64,000 nucleotides of DNA from Lepturacanthus savala (Eukaryota > Chordata > Actinopteri > Scombriformes > Trichiuridae). How positions within the stretch are numbered: the first letter of the stretch is position 1; each line of letters starts with the position of its first letter. The stretch covers positions 2,046,001-2,110,000 of the forward strand of contig JARUPU010000029.1 in assembly GCA_030544235.1 (NCBI GenBank), given 5' to 3'. The position numbers were made by a program, and so were the translations under genes. The notes beneath the pieces were generated by a model. It had not been told where the DNA came from and did not search any database. It worked only from the letters and a program-made list of their open reading frames with translations. This document shows, in pieces, positions 1-10,865 of the stretch.

Positions 1-111
1 TTATGTTAATAGTTAATTTCATACTTGTTTGTTTATTGTTGTTTGTTATTTTTGTCAAATAAAATAAGCTGGTAGTTCCATGTCTGACATCAGAAATCAT
101 TTTGTTGCATT

Positions 112-1595
112 TTATTTGTTGAATAGGAAAGCAGAAAGCGCAGAGTGAACGAAATGAATGAAATGAATGGGTTTTTTTACTGAACGATCTGAACTGAACT
201 AGTTCTTCAAAGTGAACGACAATTCCCATAACTACTGAGTTGGAGCTGAGAGTCAAAGGGAGAGAACAAGATGGCCGCTGTCTATGCTGGATGATGACGT
301 CAGTCCTTCCAGAAGATTCCGAAACCGATAAATTTGATAATTCAACGATTTAGAGATTAAAAAGTAATTATTTTATTCATCATTATTTTCCCCCTGAAAG
401 TCCTGAGTAGTTTAAATGTGTATTCATAGTTTTTACTCCTTTTTTTCTTGATGTGATCCTGATATATTCTATATATCTTTGTTTTAATGTTTTTTTTTTA
501 TTTTCTTGAGTCTCCTGACCAATAAACTGTGATTTATTTAGTTTTAACTTTAAATATATCATACAGATCCACACAACTGCCAGTAGCAGGAGTCCTGAAC
601 TTGTCCACAGCATTTTCTCTCTATATCCATGGGCATCTCCTGGCAGTTTGTGTAGACACACCATGGGGGTCGCCCTGCAGCTGGGGGGTCTGATGGAGGG
701 GCACTGGATGTAAGTTGGAGCACGTCGAGCATTAGACTGAAGTCACGGGTCAGACAGAGCTCCAGCAGTTCATGTGATTGTTCTAAGCTCAGTGAGTGAA
801 TCCTGGCCTGTAAATAAAATAACAAACTCTAAAGAACAGCCATGTTGTCCTTGTATTTTATGTATACAGTCCATTATAGGTACGTTAACAAGTCACTGAA
901 AACTCGATTAAGATAAAAACAGTTCTTTGTCAGAGGCAAGATACGTTTAAAAAGTAATATCATTTGATTTGTAATGCATTTTCATTGAAAACAATCTCAA
1001 AGCGCTACATAAAAGCATACGTTATACATGAAAACAATAAAAACTAACAAAATAAAATCAGTTATAATGGGCTATTTAAAATGGATAACAGAGAAGTAAT
1101 GTGATGAATACCTGCTCGTCAGCAATCCTTCGGGCTTGAAGATCTTGTACTCTTTTTATGTCTTCGTCTACAAGAACACTTGTCCGGTCTCCGCGTGCCC
1201 TTCCTCTTTCTCTTCTTCCTCTTCGGGCCCTTGGTGCTCCTCTTATATGTCGCTGGGGTTGTTCTCTGGATGTAGATGGCTCCGGAGTATAATCAGAATC
1301 AGAACCAACAAGGCTCTCGTCATGGAAGCTCTAAATCAATGAACAATTTATATAACACAGCTAAAAGTCAAACAAAACACACTTGTGATTCAGCTACATA
1401 TTATAAACTTGATAAATTAGGATAACTTTAGCTATGATGTAAAGTTCTGCACACTACTGTAAAGATATTTGGTCATAAACATCACAATGTAACATTAGCA
1501 GCTAGGTAGCGTATGAATTGGGGCTGTTCAGAAAAAAAAAACATAATGGTGATATACAACAAGGTGAACAGGTAACAGAGATTTGCTGTTTTTAC
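112..1595. repeat. Left arm of small inverted repeat (about 1.5 kb)
   Basis: This segment is the reverse complement of 7,071-8,515; paired positions sum to about 8,628 along most of its length. The arms carry the same two-exon gene copy and differ by scattered substitutions. The inner end has an unequal indel: the left arm has about 55 extra bases near 1,490-1,545, and the right arm has about 20 bases the left lacks. It could be the long terminal inverted repeat of a transposon or a local inverted duplication; no target-site duplication was found. Confidence 0.9.
559..1330 (-). pseudogene. P2X7-C-terminal-like domain gene copy, two exons (left arm)
   Basis: Two exons on the minus strand: about 1,330-1,112, ending GAGCAG before a GT donor, and 807-559 after a TTTACAG acceptor. 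The second exon gives an 83-residue C-terminal piece with SLSLEQSHELLELCL followed by WCVYTNCQEMP and IERKCCGQ. This cysteine-rich pattern is what I know from the P2X7 intracellular (ballast) domain family, abundant in fish as stand-alone genes. The usual conserved tail after the CCGQ region is missing. The first exon begins in frame with FHDESLVGSDS but hits stops near RRGRR and resumes as DLQARRIADEQ in another frame, so it appears broken. Family assignment is from recognition only. The mate is at 7,298-8,069. Confidence 0.6.
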
Positions 1596-1642
1596 AGGCA
1601 TACAATTTCTTACACCTATAAAATAAATAAATAAAAACAATT

Positions 1643-2020
1643 GTGAATTGTCTAGTTTTTCTTTAACCTTACTTCTCATCATTACAAACAGTGATTTCAA
1701 CAACAACATCATTACATACTCACAATATATTTTAACTTTTAACGTTAGTATAGGCATTTCAGGCACTAGAGTGCGTTTGACCACTGTTGTTGATACAGTT
1801 GTTCTTCCTTGCACCCATTGGTGTATGTGAAGCCTAATATTTGAGATTGAACGAGGCCTTCCCATGGCTTCTTGATGAAATTATTTAAATTTGTGTGGCC
1901 TTCTGTCACCTTTCTGCTATTCCTGTAGTAACCCCTGTGGTGACCTTTATGCCAAAAGAATTTCACTTTGTTACTATAGATGTCTGGATTCTGGATGTCT
2001 GGAAAATAATGTCGGACTTT
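1643..2020. repeat. Satellite-flanking block, copy 1 (about 375 bp)
   Basis: Nearly the same sequence occurs at 26,769-27,142 and, reversed, at 41,592-41,966. In all three places it starts with GTGAATTGTCTAG and ends directly against the 189-bp satellite with TTTCCCAGGTGAATT. The minus strand can be read as WHKGHHRGYYRNS, but I recognise no protein family. It probably belongs to the same element as the satellite. Confidence 0.85.
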
Positions 2021-2722
2021 CCCAGGTGAATTTCTAATCCAAAACTATACCATTGTACATAAAATAAAAGGTAAATACGATTTTCTGTAAAAATATTTCA
2101 CTGATTCAGGCATACATCGCTTTTCAAATTATTGTTCTCTTCCGACCGAGAGAATGCTTATGGAGCGATAAAAACTTTAAAACATGATCCACATGAAAAC
2201 AATAGCTTTCCCAGGTGAATTTCTAATCCAAAAGTATACCATTTCACATAAAGTATGAGGTAAACAAGATTTTCTGTAAAAAATATTGTACTGATTTAGG
2301 CCTACATAGCTTTTTATCTTTTTGTGCTCTTCAGACCGAGAGAAAGCTTCTGGAGCCATAAAAAGTTTAAAACATGAACCACATGAAAACAATAGTTTTC
2401 CCAGGTGAATTCCTAATCCAAAACTATACCATTGTACACAAAATAAAAGGTAAACAAGATTTTCTGTAAAAATATTTCATTGATTTAGGCCTACAAGGCT
2501 TTTCATCTGATTGTGCTCTTCCGACCGAGAGAATGCTTATGGAGCAATAAAAGCTTTAAAACATGAACCACATGAAAACAATAGCTTTTCCATACCATTG
2601 TACATAAAGTAAAAGGTTAACAAGATTTTCTCTAAAAATATTTAACTGATTTAGGCCTACAAGGCTTTTCATCTCATTGTTCTCTTCCAAACGAGAGAAA
2701 GTTTATGGAGCACTGTACATTG
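2020..2722 (-). repeat. Short array of the 189-bp satellite (about 3.7 monomers)
   Basis: Minus-oriented monomers with the TGGAGC(A/C) box at about 2,161, 2,351, 2,540 and 2,705, so spacing is 190, 189 and then a shortened 165. They resemble the edge monomers of the main array (ATGAACCACATG, GGAGCCATAAAAAG) more than its homogenised core. The array breaks off at 2,722 into unrelated sequence. Confidence 0.88.
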
Positions 2723-3470
2723 CAGCTACACCACAAGTATAACTATAAGAAACGACTGGATAATTTTTTTTTTGTTTTTTTTTTTTTTGTTTTTTTTACA
2801 TTGATGCCCTTCAACTAAAAGAGTTTACAAAGAATGTTGTATAAACCATTCCATAGACATCTGGCATGGGTCGAAGAACTTGAGCAAAAGACTTATATTG
2901 GTATGTTCTAGACACTCCTTACAAATGGTACATTAGCTACATTATAATGTATATTATTTAGGATGTTTGAATACAGTAAATTCATTCTAAAAATAGAATG
3001 TTAATAATGTTAGAATTAATTTATTGATATATTGTCGGCCATTAATGCAATATGTAATCTCCAGCAGCTGGGCCGTTACCATGGTGACTAACTTCTCTGC
3101 TACATTTGAATTCATGACTATCCGACTAAATCTGGGGAGGCAGAAAGGCTACCTCTGGTCGGACCACATGCCAAACAAATGCTCATAAATCGAAAACCGT
3201 AAAAGATGGTGACAAAATGATCAGATTTTCTGAGAGCAGGCTTTCCCCGGTCGTACTGATATAATTTTTAATTCTGTGTAGAATTCACAGCTTGGTTAGT
3301 GGTATTTTTTCGATCACGACGACAGTCATGCCTACGTTTTGATATAACAATTATTGATGTGCAGTGAGTGTAGCAGTTACTACAGCAATTTATAAATTTA
3401 TTTTTTTGGGCCATTTTCTCTCCCTCTACACTAACAATGACATCACCCACTCTATCTTCCTGAGACTCTT
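2723..3470. other. No gene seen
   Basis: Contains a T-rich run at about 2,767-2,799 and otherwise ordinary AT-rich sequence. No coding region or recognised repeat was found. Confidence 0.6.
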
Positions 3471-3660
3471 AAAGCAAGAGTAACGAGATCGTTGGTTTTA
3501 AAAATGTAAGCAATAGAAAGTACAGATTCTTGTGTGAAAATGTAATGAGTAGAAGCCAGAAGTAGGCAGAGAAAATAGTAATGGAGTAAAGGATAGATAC
3601 CTAAAAAGTGTACTTAAGTACAGTAACAAAGTATTTGTACTTCGTTACTTGACACCTCTG
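3471..3660 (+). repeat. 190-bp dispersed repeat ending ..TTGACACCTCTG, copy 1
   Basis: Matches 5,756-5,945 over its full 190 bp in direct orientation with few substitutions. The end GTTACTTGACACCTCTG and the AAGTACAGTAACAAAGTA motif are the terminus type I associate with fish hAT-like MITEs (CAGAGGTGTCAA on the other strand). Only one end is evident, so it may be half an element. Confidence 0.75.
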
Positions 3661-3679
3661 GTTTAGATGTATTCAACAC

Positions 3680-3823
3680 AGTTATGTTGAGTTCATTTAA
3701 CAGAGTTATGGTGGAATTATTAAATAAAGCCATGTTGTATTTATTACACAAAGTCATATTTGATTTAGTGAACAAAGTTATGTTAGACTTATTGAAGAAA
3801 GTTACATTGAAATCAATGAACTA
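3680..3823. repeat. 24-bp minisatellite, about 6 units
   Basis: Six diverged units of exactly 24 bp, each starting AG(T/C)(T/C)A and carrying an A/T-rich middle, run head to tail from AGTTATGTTGAG to GAACTA. The units share register but differ at many sites, so this is an old array. Confidence 0.8.
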
Positions 3824-3829
3824 ATGAGC

Positions 3830-3831
<2 letters not shown>

Positions 3832-3861
<30 letters not shown>
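3832..3861. repeat. (TA)n microsatellite
   Basis: About 15 uninterrupted TA dinucleotides directly after the 24-bp minisatellite. Confidence 0.95.
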
Positions 3862-3865
<4 letters not shown>

Positions 3866-4530
3866 ATAAATGACACAAAATTGAATTCCTTAAACTCACA
3901 TTTATTTATAACAATCAAGTATGCAATTGTGTAACAATACAAGCCAAATGTGGTGGTCATCACCATCTAGAAAAATACACAGCATGTGTAACCAATGTAA
4001 ACTGTTGCTTTTTTATTAAAGCAACATTCCGTTCCTTCAAAGTGCAAATGCTTCTTAAAGTTACATTTAAAAAAAAAATTCACTTTCAAAATTTCAATCA
4101 GAAAACATTTGGCTTTCAGATGACCAATACAAACAAAAATGTCAAAGTAACTGCCTGAGGTGATCCTAGGGTTACTGTACTTTTCAAAAAAGCAAAATAA
4201 ATGGACCATTTTGCCAAGTCACAAAAACCCAAAACAGGCTGAAGAGTGTGGAGACTATAGTAGAGGAACGTTTTAAGTTATCTGTCTCTGGTTTGTCCTT
4301 TTGACTTTCAGTATGGCAGCTTTCAGTATAGCAGTACTAATACAAAGAAAATTGTCAACTCTTGAAGTTGCATTTGGCTGCTTTACGATTACTAAAATCT
4401 AGATGGCTAAAACAGCCCCCATACAAAAGTCAAATCAAAATGTTACCATGGTAAATGCCATCATGGCTGACTATGCATCTTGCTACCAGTCTATCTTCAC
4501 TAGATGTAGCTGTTTCAGGGATTTAAATTT
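3862..4530. other. No gene seen
   Basis: AT-rich sequence. Short open stretches on both strands match no family I know. Confidence 0.55.
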
Positions 4531-5215
4531 CTCATAGTTGTAAATAGCTATGCATGTGGAGTCCACAGTCTTGGCCGGGCTGTGGATTGCCCCACCTTCG
4601 TCTGTGGATATTTCCCATGTGACCTGGTCGGTCACATGTTATGAAAGAAAAGACGGGACAGATCTTATTTATTGGCACCCAGTTTTGAGGAAAAAAAGAA
4701 GAAGAAACGTATGACACATCTTTTCCCACATGAAATGAATGAGAAGTTGTGAAACCTGACACATTTTCAGTAAAAGGCCCTATAGAAATTAGAAATAGTA
4801 GACTTGTAGTAGATACTGGTAGACTCAAAAGAATCCCTCCAACACCCACAACTCTTACTGTTTCTTTGGATTTTTTCAACTTTATGGATTTTGTTGGTTT
4901 TAAATTCGAAAGTGAAGCTCCTGTATCCACAAGACATAAGGTCTCTATTTACCTCGATCATGAAATTAGGTTCTTCATTTGTTGTTGCCAATTTAATTAG
5001 TGGAGCTTGGATAACATTTCCTTCTGTTTTAATTTGGTCACTGTCCTGACAGCTCTATGAGTTGTGCGGTGGGGGATGCTGGTATTCCTCCTGAGTTCTC
5101 CCTAATGCCGCCATAGGCAGGGTATATTTGTTTTGTTGTGCTCTATGTGGACAGTCCCCTACCCAGTGATCTGGCTCACCACAAAAGAAGAAGGATCACA
5201 TTCTGATTTGATTGA
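4531..5215 (-). pseudogene. Endogenous retrovirus remnant: nucleocapsid knuckle and protease active site
   Basis: On the minus strand, about 5,205-5,150 encodes FFCGEPDHWVGDCPHR, a CCHC zinc knuckle as in retroviral Gag nucleocapsid, whose first cysteine is not in frame. Downstream, near 4,930-4,890, is LVDTGAS, the aspartic-protease active-site motif, about 75 codons after the knuckle as expected for a gag-pol junction. Stops and frameshifts interrupt both. No reverse transcriptase or integrase is seen nearby and no LTR could be assigned. This is an old fragment. Confidence 0.65.
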
Positions 5216-5755
5216 TTGTCATGTATTTCTGTCCCTCCTTCCTCTGTTGTTGGTTCCCCTGCCACTGCAACCTCTCGGAGCTCCGCCTGTATAGTGAGAA
5301 ACTTGAAACTCTGGAATTTTCTTCAACAAACATCACAAAAAAACCCAAAAAACTGTAACTAAGCCGATTGCGCAGTATGACATTTTTCGGGGTACTTGTA
5401 TAGATGCTAGATTTCAGTGCTTCTCTGACTTCAAACTTCCGATTTACAAGGACAACTGAATGCACCTCGTTGCAAAAACACTGCGACGATCACTTTCTCC
5501 TTTATTTAACCTGTTTGTTGACTTACGTAGGGACAGTGTGGGAGAGGGGGACAGATCGGTGTCACTGTAAATGTGTCCTCTGTGCTATCTGTGCCCATGC
5601 AGACATAAAAAAGTTTTTTTATGTTTGTATAATATTTATTTTTGAAGGCGCATTTGTAGCCCATAGATAGACCCACGCTCTGGTTCTTCCGGCCGGCATC
5701 CGACACAGTGCAACAGTTTTCACCCGTTTTACAAAAGTTAGCGGTTCACCAAGTT
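5216..5755. other. No gene seen
   Basis: Could include more decayed retroviral sequence upstream of the knuckle on the minus strand, but I see no motif that proves it. Confidence 0.45.
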
Positions 5756-5945
5756 AAAGCAAGAGTAACGAGACCATTGGTTTTAAAAATGTAAGCAATA
5801 GAAAGTACAGATACTTGTGTGAAAATGTAATGACTAGAAGTCAGAAGTAGGCAGAAAAAATAGTAATGGAGTAAAGTATAGATACCTAAAAAGTGTACGT
5901 AAGTACAGTAACAAAGTATTTGTACTTCATTACTTGACACCTCTG
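5756..5945 (+). repeat. 190-bp dispersed repeat ending ..TTGACACCTCTG, copy 2
   Basis: Second direct copy of 3,471-3,660, the same length to the base. The retroviral remnant lies between the two copies, so they are 2.3 kb apart in direct orientation. Confidence 0.75.
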
Positions 5946-6519
5946 ATGATACCCCAGTTTTTAAGCTGGAAGTGCTCAGTTCTGATGTTATGTTGTGTGT
6001 AGCTCCGAGTTCCGACGTCCAATAAAGCATCATCTCGACCCATGTGTGGTCCTAGAGGAGCAGGTTCTTTTGCCTGTGCCTGCCGCGTGAACCTGATTCA
6101 AATGGCTGAATGATTAACTCAAAGAGTAAGTGATGATTTGTCTATTGAGCCAAAGAAGGAAACAAAAAATCAGCATTTTTTTTTTCTTTTAAGAACCAAA
6201 AGGTATAAATATCCAATGCCTGTTGCCTTTCCAAATAGACCCCCTATGGAAATGTTACCATCATCACCGCCATGTACTGCTAGTGTCTCTCTGTTTCTGG
6301 CAGTTTTGCAGGCCTGAATACCTACCTCTTGAGTGCTACCTCAGTTTGGATGTTGAATTCCAAAAAAGTTTGAGAAAGAACATGCTCCTCGAGTTGCTTT
6401 GTCTTTGATAGTAATGGGATTATGATGATGCTGTGTCTTAGGCCACGTGTATAATCCGTTTCAAATTAAGCTTCCAATCTATATATTGGCACCGACTAAT
6501 TTATTTTATGTATTTTTTT
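5946..6519. other. No gene seen
   Basis: Unique-looking sequence with a CCAATAAAGCATCATC stretch at about 6,020. No gene or repeat was recognised. Confidence 0.45.
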
Positions 6520-6681
6520 TATGTTACTTTATACTTTAAGTAGATTTATGAGCACATACCTTTTCAGTTTACTTGAGTAAAGACATCAAGTTGATACGTA
6601 AACTTTTACCAGAGTGTTTTTAAACTGCAGTATCTATACTTTTACTTAAGTAACAAATGTGTGTACTTTTGACACCACTGA
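6520..6681 (+). repeat. Related hAT-like terminus ending ..TTTGACACCACTG
   Basis: Contains TTACTTGAGTAAAG, TATCTATACTTTTACTTAAG and ends GTACTTTTGACACCACTG, a variant of the ends at 3,660 and 5,945 in the same orientation. It is probably a different member of the same MITE superfamily. Confidence 0.55.
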
Positions 6682-6733
6682 TATAAACCCAGTTTTGTGC
6701 AACCGGTTCCCAAAACTCAGTTAAAGGTAGGGT

Positions 6734-6758
6734 GGGGTTAGGGTTAGGGTTAGGGTTA
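6734..6758 (+). repeat. Short telomere-like (TTAGGG)n tract
   Basis: GGGGTTAGGG followed by TTAGGGTTAGGG, about four vertebrate-telomere units inside the small inverted repeat. It is too short to imply a former chromosome end. Confidence 0.9.
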
Positions 6759-7070
6759 AACTTGCTTCGAGCAGGCAGCATTTTAAAAAAAAAACACCTC
6801 ACAAGACCAACCCCCTGTCTCCAGACTCCCCCGTGAAGCCACGTCCCCAGAGAACAGGAGCGTGCACCGCTTGTTCTCGAAGGTTAGTGAATGCAACGCT
6901 ACTACATTCCGCTAAGTTTTTTCGTATGGCTCATTCACAGGTAAGAAAATTCCTCACAACATCATAATTAACCTAAAAGACTAACATTATGGCTATTTAA
7001 AGTTATATTTATTAATATATTAGATTAGAGGTTTGACTTTTCAGTTTTTATTTTTATAGGTTTAAGCCAA
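6759..7070. other. No gene seen
   Basis: A GC-richer patch (6,800-6,900) followed by AT-rich sequence. Nothing recognised. Confidence 0.5.
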
Positions 7071-8515
7071 GTAAAAACAGCAAATCTCTGTTAACTGTTC
7101 ACCTTGTTGCTTTGAACGCATTGAGCAGTGTATATCACCATTATGTTTTTTTTGACCAAATATCTTTACAGTAGTGTGCAGAATTTTACATCATAGCTAA
7201 AGTTATCCTAATTTATCAAGTTTATAATATGTAGCTGAATCACAAGTGTGTTTTGTTTGACTTTTAGCTGTGTTATATACATTGTTCATTTATTTAGAGC
7301 TTCCATGATGAGAGCCTTGTTGGTTCTGATTCTCATTATACTCTGGAGCCATCTACATCCAGAGAACAACCCCAGCGACATGTAAGAGGAGCACCAAGGG
7401 ACCGAAGAGGAAGAAGATGAAGATGAAGGGCACGCGGAGACCGGACAAGTGGTCTTGTAGACGAAGACATAAAAAGAGTACAAGATCTTCAAGCCCGAAG
7501 GATTGCTGACGAGCAGGTATTTATCACATTACTTCTCTGTTATCCATTTCAAATAGCCCATTATAACTGATTTTATTTTGTTAGTTTTTATTGTTTTCAT
7601 GTATAAATTATGCTTTTATGCAGCGCTTTGAGATTGTTTTCAATGAAAATGCATTACAAATCAAATGATATTACTTTTTAAACGTATCTTGCCTTTGACA
7701 AAGTACTGTTTTTATCTTAATCGAGTTTTCAGTGACTTGTTAACTTACCTATAATGGACTGTATACATAAAATACAAGGACAACATGGCTGTTCTTTAGA
7801 GTTTGTTATTTTATTTACAGGCCAGGATTCACTCACTGAGCTTAGAACAATCACATGAACTGCTGGAGCTCTGTCTGACCCGTGACTTCAGTCTAATGCT
7901 CGACGTGCTCCAACTTACATCCAGTGCCCCTCCATCAGACCCCCCAGCTGCAGGGCGACCCCCATGGTGTGTCTACACAAACTGCCAGGAGATGCCCACG
8001 GATATAGAGAGAAAATGCTGTGGACAAGTTCAGGACTCCTGCTACTGGCAGTTGTGTGGATCTGTATGATATATTTAAAGTTAAAACTAAATAAATCACA
8101 GTTTATTGGTCAGGAGACTCAAGAAAATAAAAAAAAAACATTAAAACAAAGACATATAGAATATATCAGGATCACATCAAGAAAAAAGGGAGTAAAAACT
8201 ATGAATACACATTTAAACTACTCAGGACTTTCAGTGGGAAAATAATGATGAATAAAATAATTACTTTTTAATCTATAAATCGTTGAATTATCAAATTTAT
8301 CGGTTTCGGAATCTTCTGGAAGGACTGACGTCATCATCCAGCATAGACAGCGGCCATCTTGTTCTCTCCCTTTGACTCTCAGCTCCACTCAGTAGTTATG
8401 GGAATTGTCGTTCACTTTGAAGAACTAGTTCAGTTAAGATCGTTCAGTAAAAAAACCCATTCATTTCGTTCATTTCGTTCACTCTGTGCTTTCTGCTTTC
8501 CTATTCAACAAATAA
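7071..8515. repeat. Right arm of small inverted repeat
   Basis: Reverse complement of 112-1,595. The outer end of the match is AACAAATAA at 8,507-8,515, after which a 37-bp minisatellite begins. The left-flank sequence TTTTGTTGCATTTTATT recurs in direct orientation at about 8,962-8,979, so part of the flank is also duplicated to the right. Confidence 0.9.
7298..8069 (+). pseudogene. P2X7-C-terminal-like domain gene copy, two exons (right arm)
   Basis: Plus-strand mate of the copy at 559-1,330. Exons are 7,298-7,516 (ends GAGCAG before GTATTT) and 7,821-8,069 (starts after TTATTTACAG, ends TGA). The last exon differs from the left copy at one visible residue, methionine to threonine in the QEMP-DIERKCCGQ segment. 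The first exon is interrupted by in-frame stops near RRGRR, as in the mate, so it was probably broken before the inversion-duplication. The domain call rests on the WC..C.EMP..IERKCCGQ pattern. A 5' start was not found. Confidence 0.6.
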
Positions 8516-8516
8516 G

Positions 8517-8700
8517 CGTTCACTGAACCGTTTCCCTGCTAGTGGGTGCGAACCGTTCACTGAACTACTTTCCTCCAAGTGGGTGCGAACCTTTCACTGA
8601 TCCGCTTCCCTGTTAGTGGGTGCGAAACGTTCAGTGAACCGCTTCCCTGCTAGTGGGTGCGAACCGTTCACTGAACCACTTGCCCATAGGTCTGAGCCAT
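8517..8700. repeat. 37-bp minisatellite, about 5 units
   Basis: Head-to-tail units of 37 bp, GTTCACTGAACCG followed by CTAGTGGGTGCGAACC, with the last units degraded. It abuts the outer end of the small inverted repeat. Confidence 0.85.
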
Positions 8701-8875
8701 TTAGTGAACAGCTTCGCGTGAAATAGTTCTGAACGAATCCACTGAATTTAAGGGGAAGCCGTTCAGTGTACGGTTCGCTCTTGTACTGTTGGTGTATGTG
8801 TCCTTTTTTTTTTTTTTGTTTTGAATATATAGCTTTTTAAAACTCAGACATTTTACAGTAAAGGTTGGTTAAAAA

Positions 8876-8947
8876 CAATAATACTGTTAATATTATTATT
8901 ATTAATAATAATAATAATAACTATTGTTATTATTATTATCCTTATTA
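8876..8947. repeat. (ATT)n/(AAT)n low-complexity tract
   Basis: Alternating TTATTATTA and AATAATAAT runs that could form a hairpin. Confidence 0.85.
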
Positions 8948-9115
8948 AAAATAACCAATACATTTTGTTGCATTTTATTGTCGAATAGGAAACACACCAG
9001 CACACACATACACACATAGACACACGCCCCAACCCCTCCCCCCCCCCCACGATCTGAAATGAACTAGTTCTTCAAAGTGAACGACAATTCCCAAAGTGAA
9101 CGGCTCGGCGGAGCA

Positions 9116-9116
<1 letters not shown>

Positions 9117-9196
<80 letters not shown>
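9117..9196. repeat. (CA)n microsatellite
   Basis: About 40 uninterrupted CA units. Confidence 0.97.
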
Positions 9197-9198
<2 letters not shown>

Positions 9199-10449
9199 CC
9201 CGCCCTCCTCACGCGTGTAGTACAACCAGGAAAGCTGCTGCTGTTTTCTAGCTCGCCTAGGGAGGAAATATGATTGGTGACCAGACTGTTCAGCCAATTA
9301 AGGACGCCGCGAACGAAAAGAACGGGTCTTTTCGAGGAAGTGAACTAGGTTCACCAAAAAGAACTCGTTCTTTTGATTCGTTCGTTCACAACCGACACAA
9401 CACTACCACTCAGAGAACAAAGGACTTTGCTGCTGCTCCGCTGTTTATTGGACTATTAGACAGATTTAGACGAAAATCGCATTTTTGTGGATTATTTAAT
9501 CGTTTCCTTGGATCCCGGACGCCTGTGACCGGCTTCAACAGGTAAGATAGACTTCTTCTGAGTAAATGACTATTTTCTTTGCCTCGTCATCCCGTTAGCA
9601 TTAGCCTGTTAGCTACTTCGCCAGAGTGCTTCTGACATAACTGCTTTTAGTATTTAAATGGTTTTATGTCCGCGTGGCAGTCTGTGTCCGAGACGAAAAG
9701 TTATGTTTTTGTCAGGATTTGCTTTTTTGGTCGTTTTTTTTACCGTGTGATGTTGATGTGTGATGTTAGCATTAATGCTGTTGTTAGCCGCCTGTGTGTG
9801 TGTCGTACTATGACTGGGTGGGTGTTTCTTGGTGAGGACAATTTATATTTTTGACAGGATTGTTGTTTTTGTTCGTGTATTGTGGTTATTGTTAGCATTA
9901 GTGCCGTTAGGCCGCTAGCTTCTTAGCCCTTTGTGTAAGACATAACTACTGTTACTGTATTTGGAGGGTGTGTGTGTGAAAATCTGCTTTTGATAGAATG
10001 AGCGTTTATTAATCACTGTCGTGTGATCTTAATGGAGTTAAAGTTTTGCAGTTAAAAAGTTTAAGTACATCAGTATTATGTACTGTATAATATAATATCA
10101 GAATATTGTTATTGACATCAGTCATTTTCAGTCAGATATTAATCAGAGTTTATTATTCTGTTTCTAGTATTGCCTAAACAATACTACTGTTTTTAATATA
10201 CTTTATGTAAGGCGACCTTGAGGCTACGAAAGGCGCCCAATAAATAAAATGTATTATTATTATTATTTATATAGTGACTTTACTTTTAGTTGAGTTTTAA
10301 TAAACACATCTAGCTAGTCTTGTGAGTTAATGTAGTAAAGTATTGCAGTAAAGATGTAAACAGTGTATCTCTGGTATTTATTTGTAGTCAATAATACCAC
10401 ACAGTAATCTGAGTCAATGAGTTTATTGGTGTGTGTGTGTGTAGTTGAA
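9197..10449. other. No gene established; possible non-coding exon and a LINE-like tail
   Basis: CAACAGGTAAGATAG at about 9,536 resembles a splice donor after a GC-richer stretch, but no acceptor partner or protein was identified. At 10,205-10,267 the sequence GGCGCCCAATAAATAAAATG followed by ATT repeats looks like the 3' tail of a fish retroposon. Confidence 0.4.
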
Positions 10450-10645
10450 CATACACAGCAAAATCACAAGTGTTAATTCAACTCGCATAGAGTTAATCTT
10501 AACACTTTTCCCGAGTTTATATAATTCTGACGGATTCTGAGTAAAAATTACACTTAACAGTGTTAATATTTTCACTCTTTAATAGTGTTAAAATTTGACA
10601 CCCTCAGTGTCATTTTATGACACCACATCGGTGCACTTATTTTTA
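10450..10645. repeat. Probable terminal region of the ORF-A/ORF-B transposon
   Basis: Starts ACACAGCAAAATCACAAG and continues with repeated GTGTTAA, AGTGTCAT and GGTGCACTT motifs. The same motif set recurs in the same order and orientation at 16,440-16,660, just beyond the 3' end of ORF-B, so I infer one terminal region split by insertion of the L1-type LINE. The transposon superfamily is not determined. Confidence 0.5.
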
Positions 10646-10865
10646 TACTTTGTTTTAACATTTAAATATGCAAAGTTTTCACAAAATACATATGTACATA
10701 ATACAGGTACAACAGACAGGGCCATCTATAGCAAAATAAAATGCAAGATATAACTCATAGCTGATATTTGGAAAAAAAATAATAATAATAAATAAAATGA
10801 GTTGGCCTAACGGGCCTTCATGTCCATAGCTCTCACATGAGTCACTCTCGGTTTAACATTTCAGT

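Noticed and set aside
4749..5000. Plus-strand open frame overlapping the protease remnant
   Set aside because: It is antisense to the LVDTGAS and zinc-knuckle frames and matches no family.
9270..9545. Open frame after the CA repeat as a gene
   Set aside because: No recognisable domain. It could at most be a non-coding first exon, and no downstream exon was found.
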